Part shown: positions 11,712 to 22,243 of the stretch, piece after piece
How the letters are laid out: each line of letters begins with the position of its first letter
Numbering within the stretch: position 1 is the first letter of the stretch
NCBI RefSeq assembly: GCF_050947875.1
Contig: NW_027460346.1
Coordinates: 744,001 to 808,000, forward strand
DNA: 64,000 bases
Direction: 5' to 3'
DNA from: Dermacentor variabilis
Lineage: Eukaryota > Arthropoda > Arachnida > Ixodida > Ixodidae
Made by a program: the position numbers and the translations under genes
Notes under the pieces: generated by a model
The model's database searches: none
What the model saw: the letters and a program-made list of their open reading frames with translations, nothing else
Told to the model about the DNA's origin: nothing

Positions 11712-12075
11712 TACGACAAAATTACGGACGCAATAATGCCAGCAACTATTAAATTTTCCCCACAACTTCTTATCATTGTCTTCGGAAATGAAAAGACGCG
11801 TCTCTTTCAACTAAAGCTAAATTTTTCCAACATCAGCTGCGTCAAAGTTTCTTACATTCATGAATGTAGGGATGCAACAATGGAAACTTGCACAAAAGTA
11901 CACCTGTAAAAAATGTGTTTATTGGTGGAAATGCCTTCTAGAACTTCCGGTTTCTATTCACTGAAGCTCGTTGAACAAGATAAGTCTGGTGTTGAAGACA
12001 TTGGGCTCTTTTCATGTGTAGAAGAAACTACAGTTTGAGTGAGCTTATATGCCAACAGCACATTTACTAAAGTTT
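11712..12075. repeat. dispersed repeat, copy 1 (partner 57094-57520)
   Basis: Shared blocks in the same order and orientation: AAATTACGGA(C/T)G, AAGACGCGTCT, GCAACAATGGAAACTT, GAAATGCCTTCTAGAACTTCC, AAGTCTGGTGTTGAAGAC and TTTTCATGTGTAGAAGAAACT. There is no conserved open frame. It lies immediately beyond the LINE endonuclease remnant at 12080-12480. Confidence 0.75.
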
Positions 12076-12079
12076 CAGA

Positions 12080-12480
12080 ACGATTCGCGTGGAAAATCAA
12101 TCATTACTGGGATGAATGAAGTCACCAGCAATGATAAGGTTCTCATTCCGGTAATTGTCGAGTTTGTCATAAAAATGTAACAAAAAATTCTGGATGAGCA
12201 CCAGCTGCTAGGTGGCCTGTAAAATTCTGCAACAACAATTTCATTGCCAAAAAGTAATTTTGCACAATACACTTTCGAGCTTACTGTTGATGGCGGGTAA
12301 CGGAACACATGGTAAAACATTTAGACAAGAACAGCTATTCTCCCGCGCCTCGTGCACCGCGGTCGTTGCGATAACACGTCTACACAACAGGCAAAAAGAA
12401 ACTATCGATGTCTGGTCGAAGCCACGTCTCCGAGATAACGGCAACGTTGGAATCGTGTGACAGTAGTGAATGTCCTAGCT
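12080..12480 (-). mobile_element. LINE endonuclease-domain remnant
   Basis: The minus-strand translation includes HDSNVAVISETWLRPDIDSF near 12480-12400 and, after frame changes, EIVVAEFYRPPSSW near 12190. These match the SETWL (catalytic Glu) and AGFYRPP segments of the AP-type endonuclease in CR1/RTE-like LINEs. Multiple frame breaks; no RT domain adjacent. The element runs on the minus strand and ends against the dispersed repeat at 12075. Confidence 0.65.
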
Positions 12481-13377
12481 GTCTTTTTGCAAAAGCGACG
12501 CTTTCTTTCCCTCTGCCTTCGACTTTTTCACTGCTGCTGCTGCTATATAGCACGCCGCGTGAGGGGAGTGGGGGGCTCACAGCGTGTGTACATGGCAGTA
12601 GTGCTGCAGATAGGAAAGGCGACGTGAGAAACCCATTTGGACCTTCCATCGCGTCGCCAGAATGACATCTGGACCTCCCTGAATGATACCCTCTCGACTG
12701 TCGTAATTGTTCGTGCGTACCCTGCAAAATTGTTGCAGCCTCTGCAGCGCTTACCTTTGTACTAACCCGCAACAGTCCAGAGGGGAGGCAGATAGAATGG
12801 TAGAGTGAAGGTAACGAGAAGAGCTGGGCAGAACCAATCAGCTAAGCAACAAGCTAAGCGAGTGGCTTGTCAGTCAACCCTCGTGGCAGCTCGTATACAT
12901 GGGGGAGGGTGTGGCTGATGGAAGAGGCAACATAAGGAAACAAGGGAACACTACCACACTCTTAAGCAAAATTACACCCTTTGGGTCCTATCTTGCCACA
13001 CCACGATAATCGTCATCTGTCTTGCTTTCATTTCCTCTCTTGAAAACGCTGCGCACACTACTTTGCTGTCCAGAATGTTCTGTCATGCTGATAACGCGCA
13101 TTCCGTTCGTGACTTGGAAGTACCGGGCTCCCAGCGTTAAAGAACGGTAACGGGGGACAAGACAGATGACGATTATTGTTGTGTAAAAAATAGGACTGAA
13201 AGGTTATATTTCGCTTAAGAGTACACTAGACAGCTAGCAGTTGAGTAAAAACAATAAATTTATGTTCTAGTTATGGTACGATGCTTTTCTGCTGTTTCTC
13301 AAGAATAAACACCCTGTCAACTTGTCAAGTGGACAACTGACGTAGGCCGTGCAAACACAAAGTCGCATTTAGTCGCA
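12481..13377. other. unassigned DNA
   Basis: The longest frame (12380-12772, minus) overlaps the LINE endonuclease remnant and is not otherwise recognisable. No further repeat found. Confidence 0.4.
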
Positions 13378-13650
13378 TTAAAGGGACATTAAAGCAAAAC
13401 CCTTAATCAGTTTAGGCTGACAAACCATTCTTTGAAAACTCAGTTATCGTTTATTTCATAATAATAAGTTGGTTAGTGGGAAAAAACGGGGAAAATTTTA
13501 TTTTTTGAATTTCACGCCAAAACAGTGACGTCAAGGTGACGTCAAGCATTTCAAAATTTCTTTTTTTTTTGCATTTGCGCCGCGTTGGCTCAGTAAATTC
13601 TCTACATTCTTGTGATATTCAGCCTTTGGCGCCTTCAGAACACAGTGTAT
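13378..13650. repeat. candidate tick dispersed repeat with two CRE palindromes
   Basis: It starts AAAGGGACATTAAAGCAAAA and runs through TTTATTTCATAATAATAAGTT to an AT-rich section with TGACGTCA at 13526 and again at 13537. I remember similar AAAGGGACA(C)TAAAG-headed repeats in ticks, but the identification is from memory only and there is only this copy in the window. Confidence 0.4.
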
Positions 13651-13948
13651 TGGGTCTTTATTACTAAAGAATTAACTAGGGCCTAGCAGCCGCCGTCAAA
13701 AATCTCTGGCGTCACGTTAAGCTGCTGCGGGAACTTCAAGATGGCGTCAACACCCGTCTTTTCTAATTTCGCCTTCTCGGATTTACCAAGCGGTTTCTGG
13801 CGGTTAGAGTGATGTTTCTGTCATTGTAGAAGGGTAATTTACCAATGCAGATCGTATGATTTTTCTCTTTAGTTTCGTTCTAAAGCACTGCAACGTCTAT
13901 ACCAATCTTACGCGAGCGGCCGCCCATCCCATCAACAGTTCTGTAACC

Positions 13949-14135
13949 GCCGCGGTAGTTTTGGGGCAATGGCGTCGCTCGAGGTGGCGGGTTCAATTGT
14001 GACCACGGCAGCCGCACTTGAACACGGGGAAATGCAAAAAAAAACGCTCGTGTACATAAATTTGCATGCACGTCAAGCAATCCTCCGTGGTCAAAATCAG
14101 TTCGGACTCCCCCCCTGTCGCGTGTTTCATAATCA
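13949..14135 (+). mobile_element. Ruka-type SINE, old copy
   Basis: CCGCCGCGGTAGTTTTGGGG opens a diverged tRNA-like head (B-box GGTTCAATTGT). It is followed by GGGGAAATGC, CTCGTGTACAT, GGTCAAAATCAG and CGGACTCCCCCC in the order of the full SINE at 49863. The 3' end is lost. Confidence 0.65.
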
Positions 14136-14254
14136 GAACGTAGGTTTAGCCCCACGTAAAGCCCCACATTTTAAATTTTAGTGCTCCTGCCACGATGACG
14201 TGGGCCCTGTTAGGCAATGGCAGTGCTAACCTATTCGCAGTCTGTGAACAATGG

Positions 14255-14602
14255 CGCACGCCGTATCTTGAAATCGATCTGCAGACGGCTCATACCTTTG
14301 TGCGCAATGTGTTCTCACCGTTCTTGAGTTGAAGCGATAGACGGCCCGAAGCTTCCTTCGCTCGCTGCTGCTGCCGCGCTTGCTCACACCAGCGTTTCGA
14401 CAGCGAGTGTCCGCGCTGATCGAGTGTCATGTGTTGATGTTGCTTGTGCGCGCTGACACCATGCTTGTTAATTCAGTTAGCAAGCAAATGTTTCCAAATT
14501 TATACGGCCGATAAAACTGCTATCCTTACTTCGTATAGCTGTCTACTAATTGACTATCGCAATCGATAATGCGCCTTTCGGACGAAACTGCGACTTTTGG
14601 AT
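14255..14602. repeat. dispersed repeat, copy 2 (partner 3330-3690)
   Basis: Same ordered blocks as the copy at 3330, including GGCCGATAAAACTGCTATCC and GACGAAACTGCGACTTTT. It ends at a poly(A)/poly(G) run near 14610-14630. Confidence 0.75.
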
Positions 14603-14778
14603 TCCGGCAAAAAAAAAGGCGGGGGGGGGGAGGTTACGACGTGGGCCGACCCGAAGGTGGTGCAAAGCGTACGCTCCCACTCGTGACGCGCGAGAAAGAC
14701 GGAAACTGGCAAGCGAGTGCATATGCTCGCTCGTGCTATGCGACGGGACGCAAAAGCCAGCAGCCTCAAAGGGTTTGT

Positions 14779-14854
14779 TCATTCATTCATTCATTCTTTC
14801 ATAAATTAATTAATTAATTCATTCATTCATTCATTTATTCATTCATTCATTCAT
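14779..14854. repeat. (ATTC)n/(ATTA)n microsatellite
   Basis: ATTC copies interrupted by a short TTAA-rich segment. Confidence 0.9.
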
Positions 14855-15061
14855 CATTTTATTTACCACATACATGGAGTTTCATATAAGTGGTTGGAAA
14901 GAGGGAAAAAAAGCTGCATTAAGAACAGCTTGACTGGCCCCACCAGCTTGTTGGTGGAACACGATAAATACGGTGCCGATTGTGGTTTTGCTTACAGCAT
15001 GTGCTGGGTGTAAGAGGTTCGGACACATCAATTTTTATTTCCTTGAAAAGGACCCTAAACT

Positions 15062-15296
15062 CAAAAATTATTGGATTTTATGTGCCAAAACCACTTTCTG
15101 ATTATCAGGCACGCCGTAGTGGAGGACTCCGGAAATTTTCGAACACATGGGGTTCTTTAACGTGCACCTAAATCTAAGTACACGGGTGTTTCCGCATTTA
15201 GCCCCCATCGAAACGCGGCCGCCGTGGCCGGGATACGATTCCGCGACCTCGTGCTCAGCAGCCCAACACCATAGCCACTGAGCAACCACGGCGGGT
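15062..15296 (-). mobile_element. Ruka-type SINE with 14-bp TSD
   Basis: Reverse-complement copy of the SINE at 49863. The tRNA-like head is at the right (ends CCACGGCGGG) and the tail at the left. It is flanked by AAGGACCCTAAACT (15048-15061) and AAGGACCCGAAACT (15297-15310), a target-site duplication with one mismatch. SINEs of this type are transcribed by RNA polymerase III from A/B boxes and mobilised by LINE machinery. Confidence 0.93.
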
Positions 15297-15335
15297 AAGG
15301 ACCCGAAACTAGGTGAGACAGGATCCAGTCCATCA

Positions 15336-15560
15336 GGCGCCGTGCTAGCTTAGCGGTGATGGTGTGGTACTGCTAAGCGCGAGATCGCGAGATCCAATCC
15401 CGGCCGTGTCGGACTTATTTTGATGGGGGCGAAGTGAAAAAACGCCAGTGTACCACACCTTAGGTGCCTAATTAAGAGCCACAGCTGGCGATAACTAATC
15501 CGAAGTTCTCTCACTACGGTGTGCCTCGTATTCCAGTCGTGGTTTTGGCACGTAACAACC
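15336..15560 (+). mobile_element. Ruka-type SINE, diverged copy
   Basis: tRNA-like head (GCTAGCTTAGCGGTGATGG; B-box GAGATCCAATCCC), then GATGGGGGCGAAGTG, then a changed middle and TCACTACGGTGTGCCTCGTA and GGTTTTGGCACGTAA. It lies 25 bp right of the previous SINE's TSD, in opposite orientation. Confidence 0.8.
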
Positions 15561-16254
15561 TGGAATTTAATTTATTTACTTACATACCTGCCTACTTACA
15601 GCCAAACAACCTTTGATGAATGTACAAAAAAAATTATTCCCGTTAGAAATTGTATCTATCAGGTGAAGGCGAAGCGGTAAAGTGATAGCGAGATTTGGCG
15701 ATCCTCTCAAGCGCCTCGCACAGTGTTATGACAGTATACGTGGAGGCGACATGGCGCGACACATTGCGCGACACAACTGCATCTACGCAGTAGAAACAGC
15801 GCCATGCCATCTACCAGGCGGTTCACAACGCTGCCTCGATGAGGAGCATGGGCGGTGGCTGTGTGCCGTCTTCTCACCTCGGTGGTGCTCAAAATGATAC
15901 GGACGGAAGACTGTCGGCGGTTGTGGGGCCTCCTTTGACAGGATTAGTTGTATTTAGCACTATTTTTACAGCCATTTTCAATTAGACCACACAGCAGCTG
16001 TTAAGCAGGAACACTAATCTGAGTGCGCACAACCTCTCATGCCAGGGGCGGTACCCAGTAGCGTTTGTATATCGAGGTCACGGATTCAATCCTGGCTGCC
16101 GCAGCCCTATTCGCGCTATATCCAGAAATGCTGGATATAGCCCGAAAAGAGCGGCTACTGGAAGCAGGCTACCCTATCCACCTACTTTTATCAATGGCAG
16201 AAAATCCGCTGAAAACCTAGCGGAACCGGGCGGTAAGCGCGAGCGCAACCATGA
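15561..16254. other. unassigned DNA with a possible tRNA-like SINE head
   Basis: At 16046-16110 a segment with GGATTCAATCCTGGC followed by GCCGCAGCCC resembles a worn SINE head. Short frames at 15682-15897 on both strands look like chance. Confidence 0.35.
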
Positions 16255-16772
16255 AATTACAAAGAAGATAGTTGTACCGTACATGCATGAGATATCACAT
16301 GGTTTAAAGAAAGTGGTGCGAAAAGTGGAAGTGGACGTCGTAGCTTCAGCTTCACACAAGCTATCAAGCATATGTAAGGCCACCGATCCGTTCAGAAAGA
16401 CGCGACGAGGATTCGCGAACAACCATCGTCCGCCTTTGGTGCACTGCGCGCAAGGTGTCCTATATCGGTTCCCTTTCTCGTGCGCCAAAGTGTACTAGGG
16501 CAGACAGGCCTCAATGACAGGCTAAAGGAACACAAGCAAAAATGGAACTGTTATCGAGATGGACATGCCTCCGCGCATTGTAATGACTGCGGGTGTAAAC
16601 CACTGTTTCAAATGTGTAGTCGTGTTTAGAAATACAAATAAATATACGATGGAGATTGTAGAAGCAAGCTTCATTGCAAAAGAAGGTGCAAACTGCGTCA
16701 GCGCGCCGTCGATTACTCTGAGCAGAAAGGAAACAGCCTACCTGGAAAATGCTGGGTTGCGCGTACGATAAT
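16255..16772 (+). mobile_element. Penelope-like element 3' fragment with GIY-YIG-like region
   Basis: The translation from 16271 reads VPYMHEISHGLKKVVRKV, then GVLYRFPFSCAKVY and a stop, then (other frames) KEHKQKW, GHASAHCNDCGCKPLF and ANCVSAPSITLSRKETAYL. This order (IPY..ISHGLKKV, the GIY-YIG-like VLY..KVYxG, an HxxxC..C..CPLF motif, then VSxPSxxLSxKExA) is that of tick and arthropod Penelope-like retroelements, whose endonuclease follows the RT. At least two frameshifts and a stop inside the KVYxG motif make it dead. The RT part is missing. Confidence 0.75.
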
Positions 16773-16809
16773 TTCCGCTCATTGGAGCCGCTGTAAGTGC
16801 ATGATTTTA

Positions 16810-17050
16810 AATTAAATTAAATTATTGGGCTTTACGTGCCAAAACCACTTTCTGTTTATGAGGTACGTCGTAGTGGAGGACTCCAGAAATTTTGACCACC
16901 TGGGGTTCTATAAAGTGCACCTAAATTTAAGTACCGCGGGTGTTTCCTCATTTTGCCCCCATCGAAATGCGGCCACCATGGCCGGAGTTTGATCCCGCGA
17001 CCTCGTGCTCAGCAGCCTAACACCATATCCACTGAGCAACCACGGCAGGT
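16810..17050 (-). mobile_element. Ruka-type SINE
   Basis: Complete reverse-complement copy, with the ATTAAATT-like tail at the left and the head ending ACCACGGCAGGT at the right. Flanks GTGCATGATTTT (16797) and GTCCATGATCTT (17051) look like a 12-bp TSD with two mismatches. Confidence 0.92.
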
Positions 17051-17477
17051 GTCCATGATCTTCTGAAATAAAATTCAGTTGATAGTTAGCGCACGACCTG
17101 TCATCTTGCTTGTCCGTGTGAATCCAGCGCTATGACTTCAATTGATGCAACAAACCAACTAGCCCAAAACTCTTCACCCCCCCAATATATATTTTTAGAG
17201 CTAAAGCTGTATATGAACCTTCCGTAGTTCTTTCGGCGTGCGGCAAAAGAATAAAAACATTTAGGCCGATCCAAGGTGATAGTGCAGAAAGTGTCCAAGC
17301 TCAATGGCACATACCCCTGGGGGGCTCGAGAACCTGTAACGTACATTTCACTGTGCAAACGAAAACTGGTACAGAGCTCTGCAAGACGAGCTCAGGCGTT
17401 CGGAAAATCACCACCTGCCTACGATAACCAAGACTTGCCAAGCACTACGGCAGGAACCGCATAGGACTGCAGTTGCG
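17051..17477. other. unassigned DNA upstream of the endonuclease domain
   Basis: A 62-codon plus-strand frame (17276-17464) ends just before the endonuclease homology. It might be a decayed upstream part of the same element, but I cannot recognise it. Confidence 0.35.
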
Positions 17478-18185
17478 ACATTGAACATTCTTTCACTGAA
17501 TCTGCATGTGGAAGATTTCAATCACGATGCAATCCTGAACTAGATACCCCTCCTGTGTCTTTTGGAAACGTGGTCAGACTCGTTCGCCCAGCTCAACGAC
17601 TACACCGGAATAGTGTGGGATCGCCGGGCGGAGTTGCGCGCTGCAGGTGTTGCTAAATACGTAAAGAACGACATTCAAGTGCAGCCGTTCGATCTTGGGA
17701 TGAACAGAATCGTCACCGACTGTGCGAATGTTTGTGCTATACAAACGGAAGAAGGAATCGTGGTCTCGTTGGTGTACATCTCGCCCGCAGCTTGCAAGTA
17801 CAAAATGAAGGAGTTTATGAGCACGTATTCCCAGTGGGTTAGAAAAGATGAGGCAACACTTGTGATCTTCAACGGAGATTTCAACGTGGACATTTCTAAG
17901 CCACAGAAGAAATTGTTCATGCAGTACATGATGCAAGAGTTTGGCCTGCAATGTTGCTTTAACGCCGTGATACCTACCACGCATCACCAGACGTGCATTG
18001 ATTTGATTCTAGCCAAGAACCTCTCTACGGTGGCAGTCGAATCACTGAGCCTATGTCACAGCGATCGTAAAGCAATCGTGATTACCCTCATAAAAGAATG
18101 TCTTAATCGAATATCAACCACTGTCATTGCTAAATCATCTATTCAAAGGCATCAACTCCCATCATCAGAGACTTCAAACAAATGA
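17478..18185 (+). pseudogene. EEP-type endonuclease domain from a transposon
   Basis: One frame runs from 17478 with a single stop at 17541. It contains LNILSLNLHVEDF (the N-rich first motif), LLETWSD (catalytic Glu), VVSLVYISPAA (normally V.VYRSP), FNGDFNVDISKP (the GDFN motif), TCIDLI and CHSDRKAI. The last should be SDH; here the general-base histidine is replaced by Arg. The domain is about 235 residues and no RT follows. This style (LNxxSLxxHxxD at the start, TCIDLI near the end) is what I remember from endonuclease domains at the end of Helentron (PIF1-helicase) elements, and also from some LINEs. No helicase is visible upstream. Inactive because of the stop and the lost histidine. Confidence 0.7.
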
Positions 18186-18256
18186 CAACCATTCCATCTT
18201 CACAGAGTGGAATGTTTGTCATATCTTTATTTTGACGTAGTACTTCTGCGGAAACC

Positions 18257-18428
18257 CGCGAGGTTAGCTCAGATGGTAGAACGGCTTCCCTGGAAAGACG
18301 GTGGTCATGGGTTTGAGTCCCGGACAAGGACGAATTTTTCTTTAACTGCTAGGCTTTTCTTTCGAAGAGCCCGTATGGGTTTCTTTTGAAGCAAGTGCTA
18401 CGATTGCGTGGACGTCTCATTTTCCCTC
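18257..18428 (+). mobile_element. tRNA-derived SINE, second family, copy 1
   Basis: GGTTAGCTCAGATGG (A-box-like) and GGGTTTGAGTCCC (B-box-like) are followed by AGGACGAAT, CTTTCGAAGAGCCCGTATGGG and GTGCTACGATT. The same order recurs 280 bp downstream. The head looks like a tRNA; the body is not tRNA. Confidence 0.75.
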
Positions 18429-18536
18429 AAATAATGACTTCCCTCCACATTGCGGGTTTCCGTAGAACTATTACGTCGCACTCTTGCCTTTGCTTCGACT
18501 TGTCGATAAATATGACTTCGCCCTGCCATGTGCAAG

Positions 18537-18708
18537 CCGCCTGGTTATAGCTCCGATGGTAGAGTGGCTGCTTTGGAAAGGCGGTGGTCCCGGGTTCCAG
18601 TCCCGGGCCAGGACGAATATTTCTTCAACTGCGAGGATTTTCTTTCGAGGAACTCGTATGGGTTTCCTTTGTAGCAATTGCTACGATTAGGTGAATGTCT
18701 AATTTTCC
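18537..18708 (+). mobile_element. tRNA-derived SINE, second family, copy 2
   Basis: GTTATAGCTCCGATGG and GGGTTCCAGTCCCGG head, then AGGACGAATATTTC, CTTTCGAGGAACTCGTATGGG and ATTGCTACGATT. Same orientation as copy 1. Not a functional tRNA gene: the anticodon arm is irregular and the head runs on into a SINE body. Confidence 0.75.
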
Positions 18709-19560
18709 TTCTATTAATTTTTTTAATTTGTTTTCTGTACTATACAAAACCATGCAGTTGGCTTTTCAGCAAGTTGACGTGCGTGAAACGAGCGCACCCC
18801 TGTGCAGCTATGCGAGGAGCATATACCGTGACATTATAGGCGCAGTGATCACAGATTGAAAGGCGATACGCGGAGCGAATCACCTGTCCGCCTCTTTTGC
18901 GCCGCCAGCGGGCGCTGAGGGCACCGAACTGATGCATTGTGGTATACGATGAAAGCGAGAGCCTTTGTGACGCACTGTGAGTACATTTAGCCTCCCAGCG
19001 ATCACCGGCGCTCACCAGTGGCACAGAAAGTGCTGTGTGACATGCTCTCCAATAATAGCGTTTGAAGCGCTCACCAATCTGCTTGCAGTTCCGACTACTG
19101 TTGAAAGCTTGCGCGTGACCGCGTGCACGAGATGGCTCGAGCATGGTCTTTAATGCGGCGTCGCAGCGATCATTCCGCTAGTCGTGACAGAATACCACCA
19201 AATGTCACCTCTGAACAAAAGTACAATGCTCGTCAAAACTTGGGTCACAGTGAACTAACAACACTACATCTTGTCTAAGGAACTTCTTATTTTGAGTTTT
19301 GAACCAATGCAGATTTTTAAGCGAAGTATTGATCGAGATTCATATACGATGCGCATGTCATGCTGGAAAACGTCCGCTCAAATTGTTGAACGGAATTTCT
19401 ATTGAGAACCAGAAGTAGGTAACCTCGCGCTTCCCACCCGATGAGGTCGACCAGAAACTCAAATTGAACATAATCTCACAAAGTGAATTGAAGGTAAGTT
19501 CAAGTTGCCAAATGGTACGAGGGTGAACAAGACAGTCCGTGACCCTATATTTCATCAGCC
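18709..19560. other. unassigned DNA
   Basis: The longest frame is 134 codons on the minus strand (18740-19144), rich in Arg, Ser and Ala. I recognise no motif and see no splice or promoter signal that would support a gene. Confidence 0.35.
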
Positions 19561-19990
19561 AAAATAAGGTACATACAGATAATTAAAATATGGCGTACTA
19601 TTCTACGTACCTTACAATATTTTTCCACACAGTCCCCACACCGGTTAAGACATTTGTGCCATCGCAGCACTAAATTTCAGATTCCCCTGTACACTCAGCG
19701 ACGCACGTGGCCTTCCGAAACACTCATCCTGTAGATCTTCACAGCCTTTTACGAGCTCACAACACCACCCCCTCACACTACTCAAAGTGAGACACCTTTC
19801 TCCATACGTGGGCTACATTTCGCTGTGGGTTTAGTGGGCGTTCGTCCCTTGCTCCATAGAAATCAGAACTCGCACTTCTCTGCTCGTACCCACCGTGGAC
19901 GTGTGAAGCAGAACCACCATCTTCAACAAGCGATAACAGTGCCACGCCGCGGAGCTGCCGGCAGATTCGCATTCCAGCCGCAATTTGGCT
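19561..19990 (-). mobile_element. mariner-like transposase remnant
   Basis: On the minus strand, from about 19870, pieces read MEQGTNAH, TYGERCLTLSSVR and, in another frame, VRGWCCELVKGCEDLQDECF followed by GRPRAS. This matches the helix-turn-helix region of mariner transposases (..YG..CLS...V..WC..F..GR..V.D..RSGRP). Frames change several times and the DDE catalytic part is missing. The left end (TTTTTCCACACAGTCCCCACACCGG) also resembles this family. Confidence 0.5.
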
Positions 19991-20980
19991 TAAAAAAAAG
20001 AACTAAGAAAACTAGGAGCAAATACTTTCTGATTCGCCTTTGTAGAAATTCTGTGAACTAGGTCAACAATGTTGACATCAACCTCATTTGTGTTTGAGGT
20101 TAAGTTTGTCGGATACTGAATGCGGGAGAGCTTTGTGGTCATTGTTTTCCGCAACTGCTACGTTCATGTCTGTTCCTTCTTTACAAATTAGTCCGGAGTA
20201 ATCACTCTTATAAAAGCTTTTACATATTTAAGAGTATGTCTGCATGTAGTGGTAGCCCCGAGAAGTTTGAATGGCGTCCGGTCATGTATGCCCTCACCTA
20301 AAGCACTCCGCCGCCGCGCCCGCGCGCGTGCTCGTTACGTGAAGGTTGCTTGGCGCAGTTGGTCAACCTCCCTTGTTCGAGCTCCTGAAAAACTCATGCG
20401 CCCTGAAGTTTACAATAGCATGTATGGTAGTGCATGCACTGTTCGCCACCTTGCAGACCGTCGAAATCGTGGATTCCTCCTCGAGCTGTGTGCTAGCCAT
20501 CAATGTGCACGTGTTTATATGTACTATACGGTGTGGGTGTTTATCTTGCGAATACAGGCCTGTGGTTACTGCTCACTGACAATAGCCTGTATGCACTTCT
20601 CTGACAAAGAAAGACAGCATTCGACCTTTACACTGCCGTCTCTAAACTGCCATAACGTCGATGCTTGCGTCCAGTGCACCGCATCCTGCGTGGGCGGTGG
20701 CACACTACACTGGCCTTACATATGATTTTTGTGGTTGCCAAGCAGAAAATTACTGAAAGCGCTTGACGCCGCTCTCACAATGAAGTATTCGTTCCGGTGC
20801 AATAACGCTGTTTGCTGGCATGAATGCATTCAAACGCGCATTTGTTGCAATGTGGAATTAGCGGTAAAATGCGGTGTCAGGTAAGTTTCGGATCACCAGC
20901 GCCAAATGCTGAAGCATGATGCAAGCAAAACTTGCTATAGGTGTCTGTTTGACGGCCCTCCGTTTCGAAGGGAATGGTAA
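19991..20980. other. unassigned DNA
   Basis: A 158-codon plus-strand frame (20249-20725) has no recognisable domain, low hydrophobic order and many Cys; I treat it as chance. No repeat partner seen. Confidence 0.35.
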
Positions 20981-21117
20981 TAGAAATCATCATCATCCTC
21001 ATTATCACCCAGAAGCTGGATATGACGTCTCAGTCTGACTGCTCATCCATTGTTGTCCTTGAACAGCTTGGTGTATGTATTTAACGGAACGTGCAGTTTC
21101 ACTTGCTGCGTTCACTT

Positions 21118-21260
21118 CAGGCAAGGAAGGAAGGAAGGAAAAAGTGGAGAAGGAAAGGCAGGGAGGTTAACCAGTTTAGCTTTACCGGTTTGCTACCCTA
21201 ACTAACGTGGTTTCGGGCCCTCCGGCGGTCAGCGTGGCCGGGGCTCCGTGCCGAGGCCTC
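21118..21260 (-). mobile_element. LINE 3' UTR fragment
   Basis: In plus orientation: GCAAGGAAGGAAGGAAGGAA, then a GTGGAGAAGGAAAGGCAGGG segment and GAGGTTAACCAG. On the minus strand this is a GGTTAACCTCCCTGCCTTTCC 3' end like that of the fragment at 1.3 kb. No coding part is recognisable on its 5' side. Confidence 0.5.
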
Positions 21261-21399
21261 CCATTCCACTTCAGGGAGGATGGCGGTATGACAAGATTGC
21301 TGGCAGCCATCCTAACATGGCGGCCCCACGGTGGCGAGCACCATTACCTCTCAAGTTACACCAGTGGACTGTCCAAGGAAATCCGGAAAAGTAGCGGGG

Positions 21400-22240
21400 G
21401 TGAGCGAAAATGAACGTTGGAGCGTAGCTTCCGATGTTGGAGAGACTTAATCTCATTCATGCACTGCGCAAAGGAGTGATTCAAAGCCTTCGGTGGCAGT
21501 TGAGAAATTTCCTCTTCTGCCTTCATAACGCCTAAACCTTTTAAATTTCTACAGCAACTTATCAATAACAAGCTACTTGCTCGAAACGAATATTTGTCTC
21601 GATATGCCCCGAAAACGGCAAAAAGGTATTAACCTCTCGACAAGCGCCTAGAAGAACCCTAGCCAGTGCTATTGCAATATTATGGATTTTGTCGCGAGAT
21701 CTAGCGACATTTTTGACTGTTTAGTGACCGGAGGTGTTTTCTAGCGGCATGATAGAATAATTCGGTGAGTACGTCTTTAGTGACTTGGAACGTAAGTTGC
21801 TTCAAAAATGGCTTCATAAAACGCACTTTAGGTGACTGAAATTGGCTTTATGGTGCGTGCGCTCTGCAACCTTGAGGAAGTGATGGTGGTGGTTTCCAGT
21901 CACAGAGGCCATACGCTGCGGTTATTTGCGTCGTTGAAGAGGAGTATGATGGTATGAAAGGAGTATGACCCACAAAACTAACTTTCATTGGCTCTTGTTC
22001 CCACTTCATGGGTTGTTGGTTTCTGGCCAACTTCGGGCAGTACGCGTCACTTTAGTTGTCACTAGCACTGTATAAATAAATTGATAAATAAAAAATATCT
22101 ATATACCGATATACCGCGTACTGTGGGAATAGAAGTTATGCGAAGCATCTTGCACGTAGCTGGCTACGGTATCGACCCTGCTGCGCTGGGCCTCGACCGG
22201 CTCTTTGACTCTCTCGATGACTTACTTCGACCAGGCTAGG
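21400..22240. other. unassigned DNA
   Basis: Nothing recognised except a possible LINE tail (ATAAATAAATTGATAAATAAA) at 22072-22092. Confidence 0.35.
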
Positions 22241-22243
22241 CGC

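Noticed and set aside
18257..18330. Functional tRNA gene
   Set aside because: A and B boxes are present but the anticodon arm is irregular and a SINE body follows; the same unit recurs at 18537.
20249..20725. 158-codon frame as a gene
   Set aside because: No recognisable motif, no splice or promoter support, unlikely composition for a host protein.
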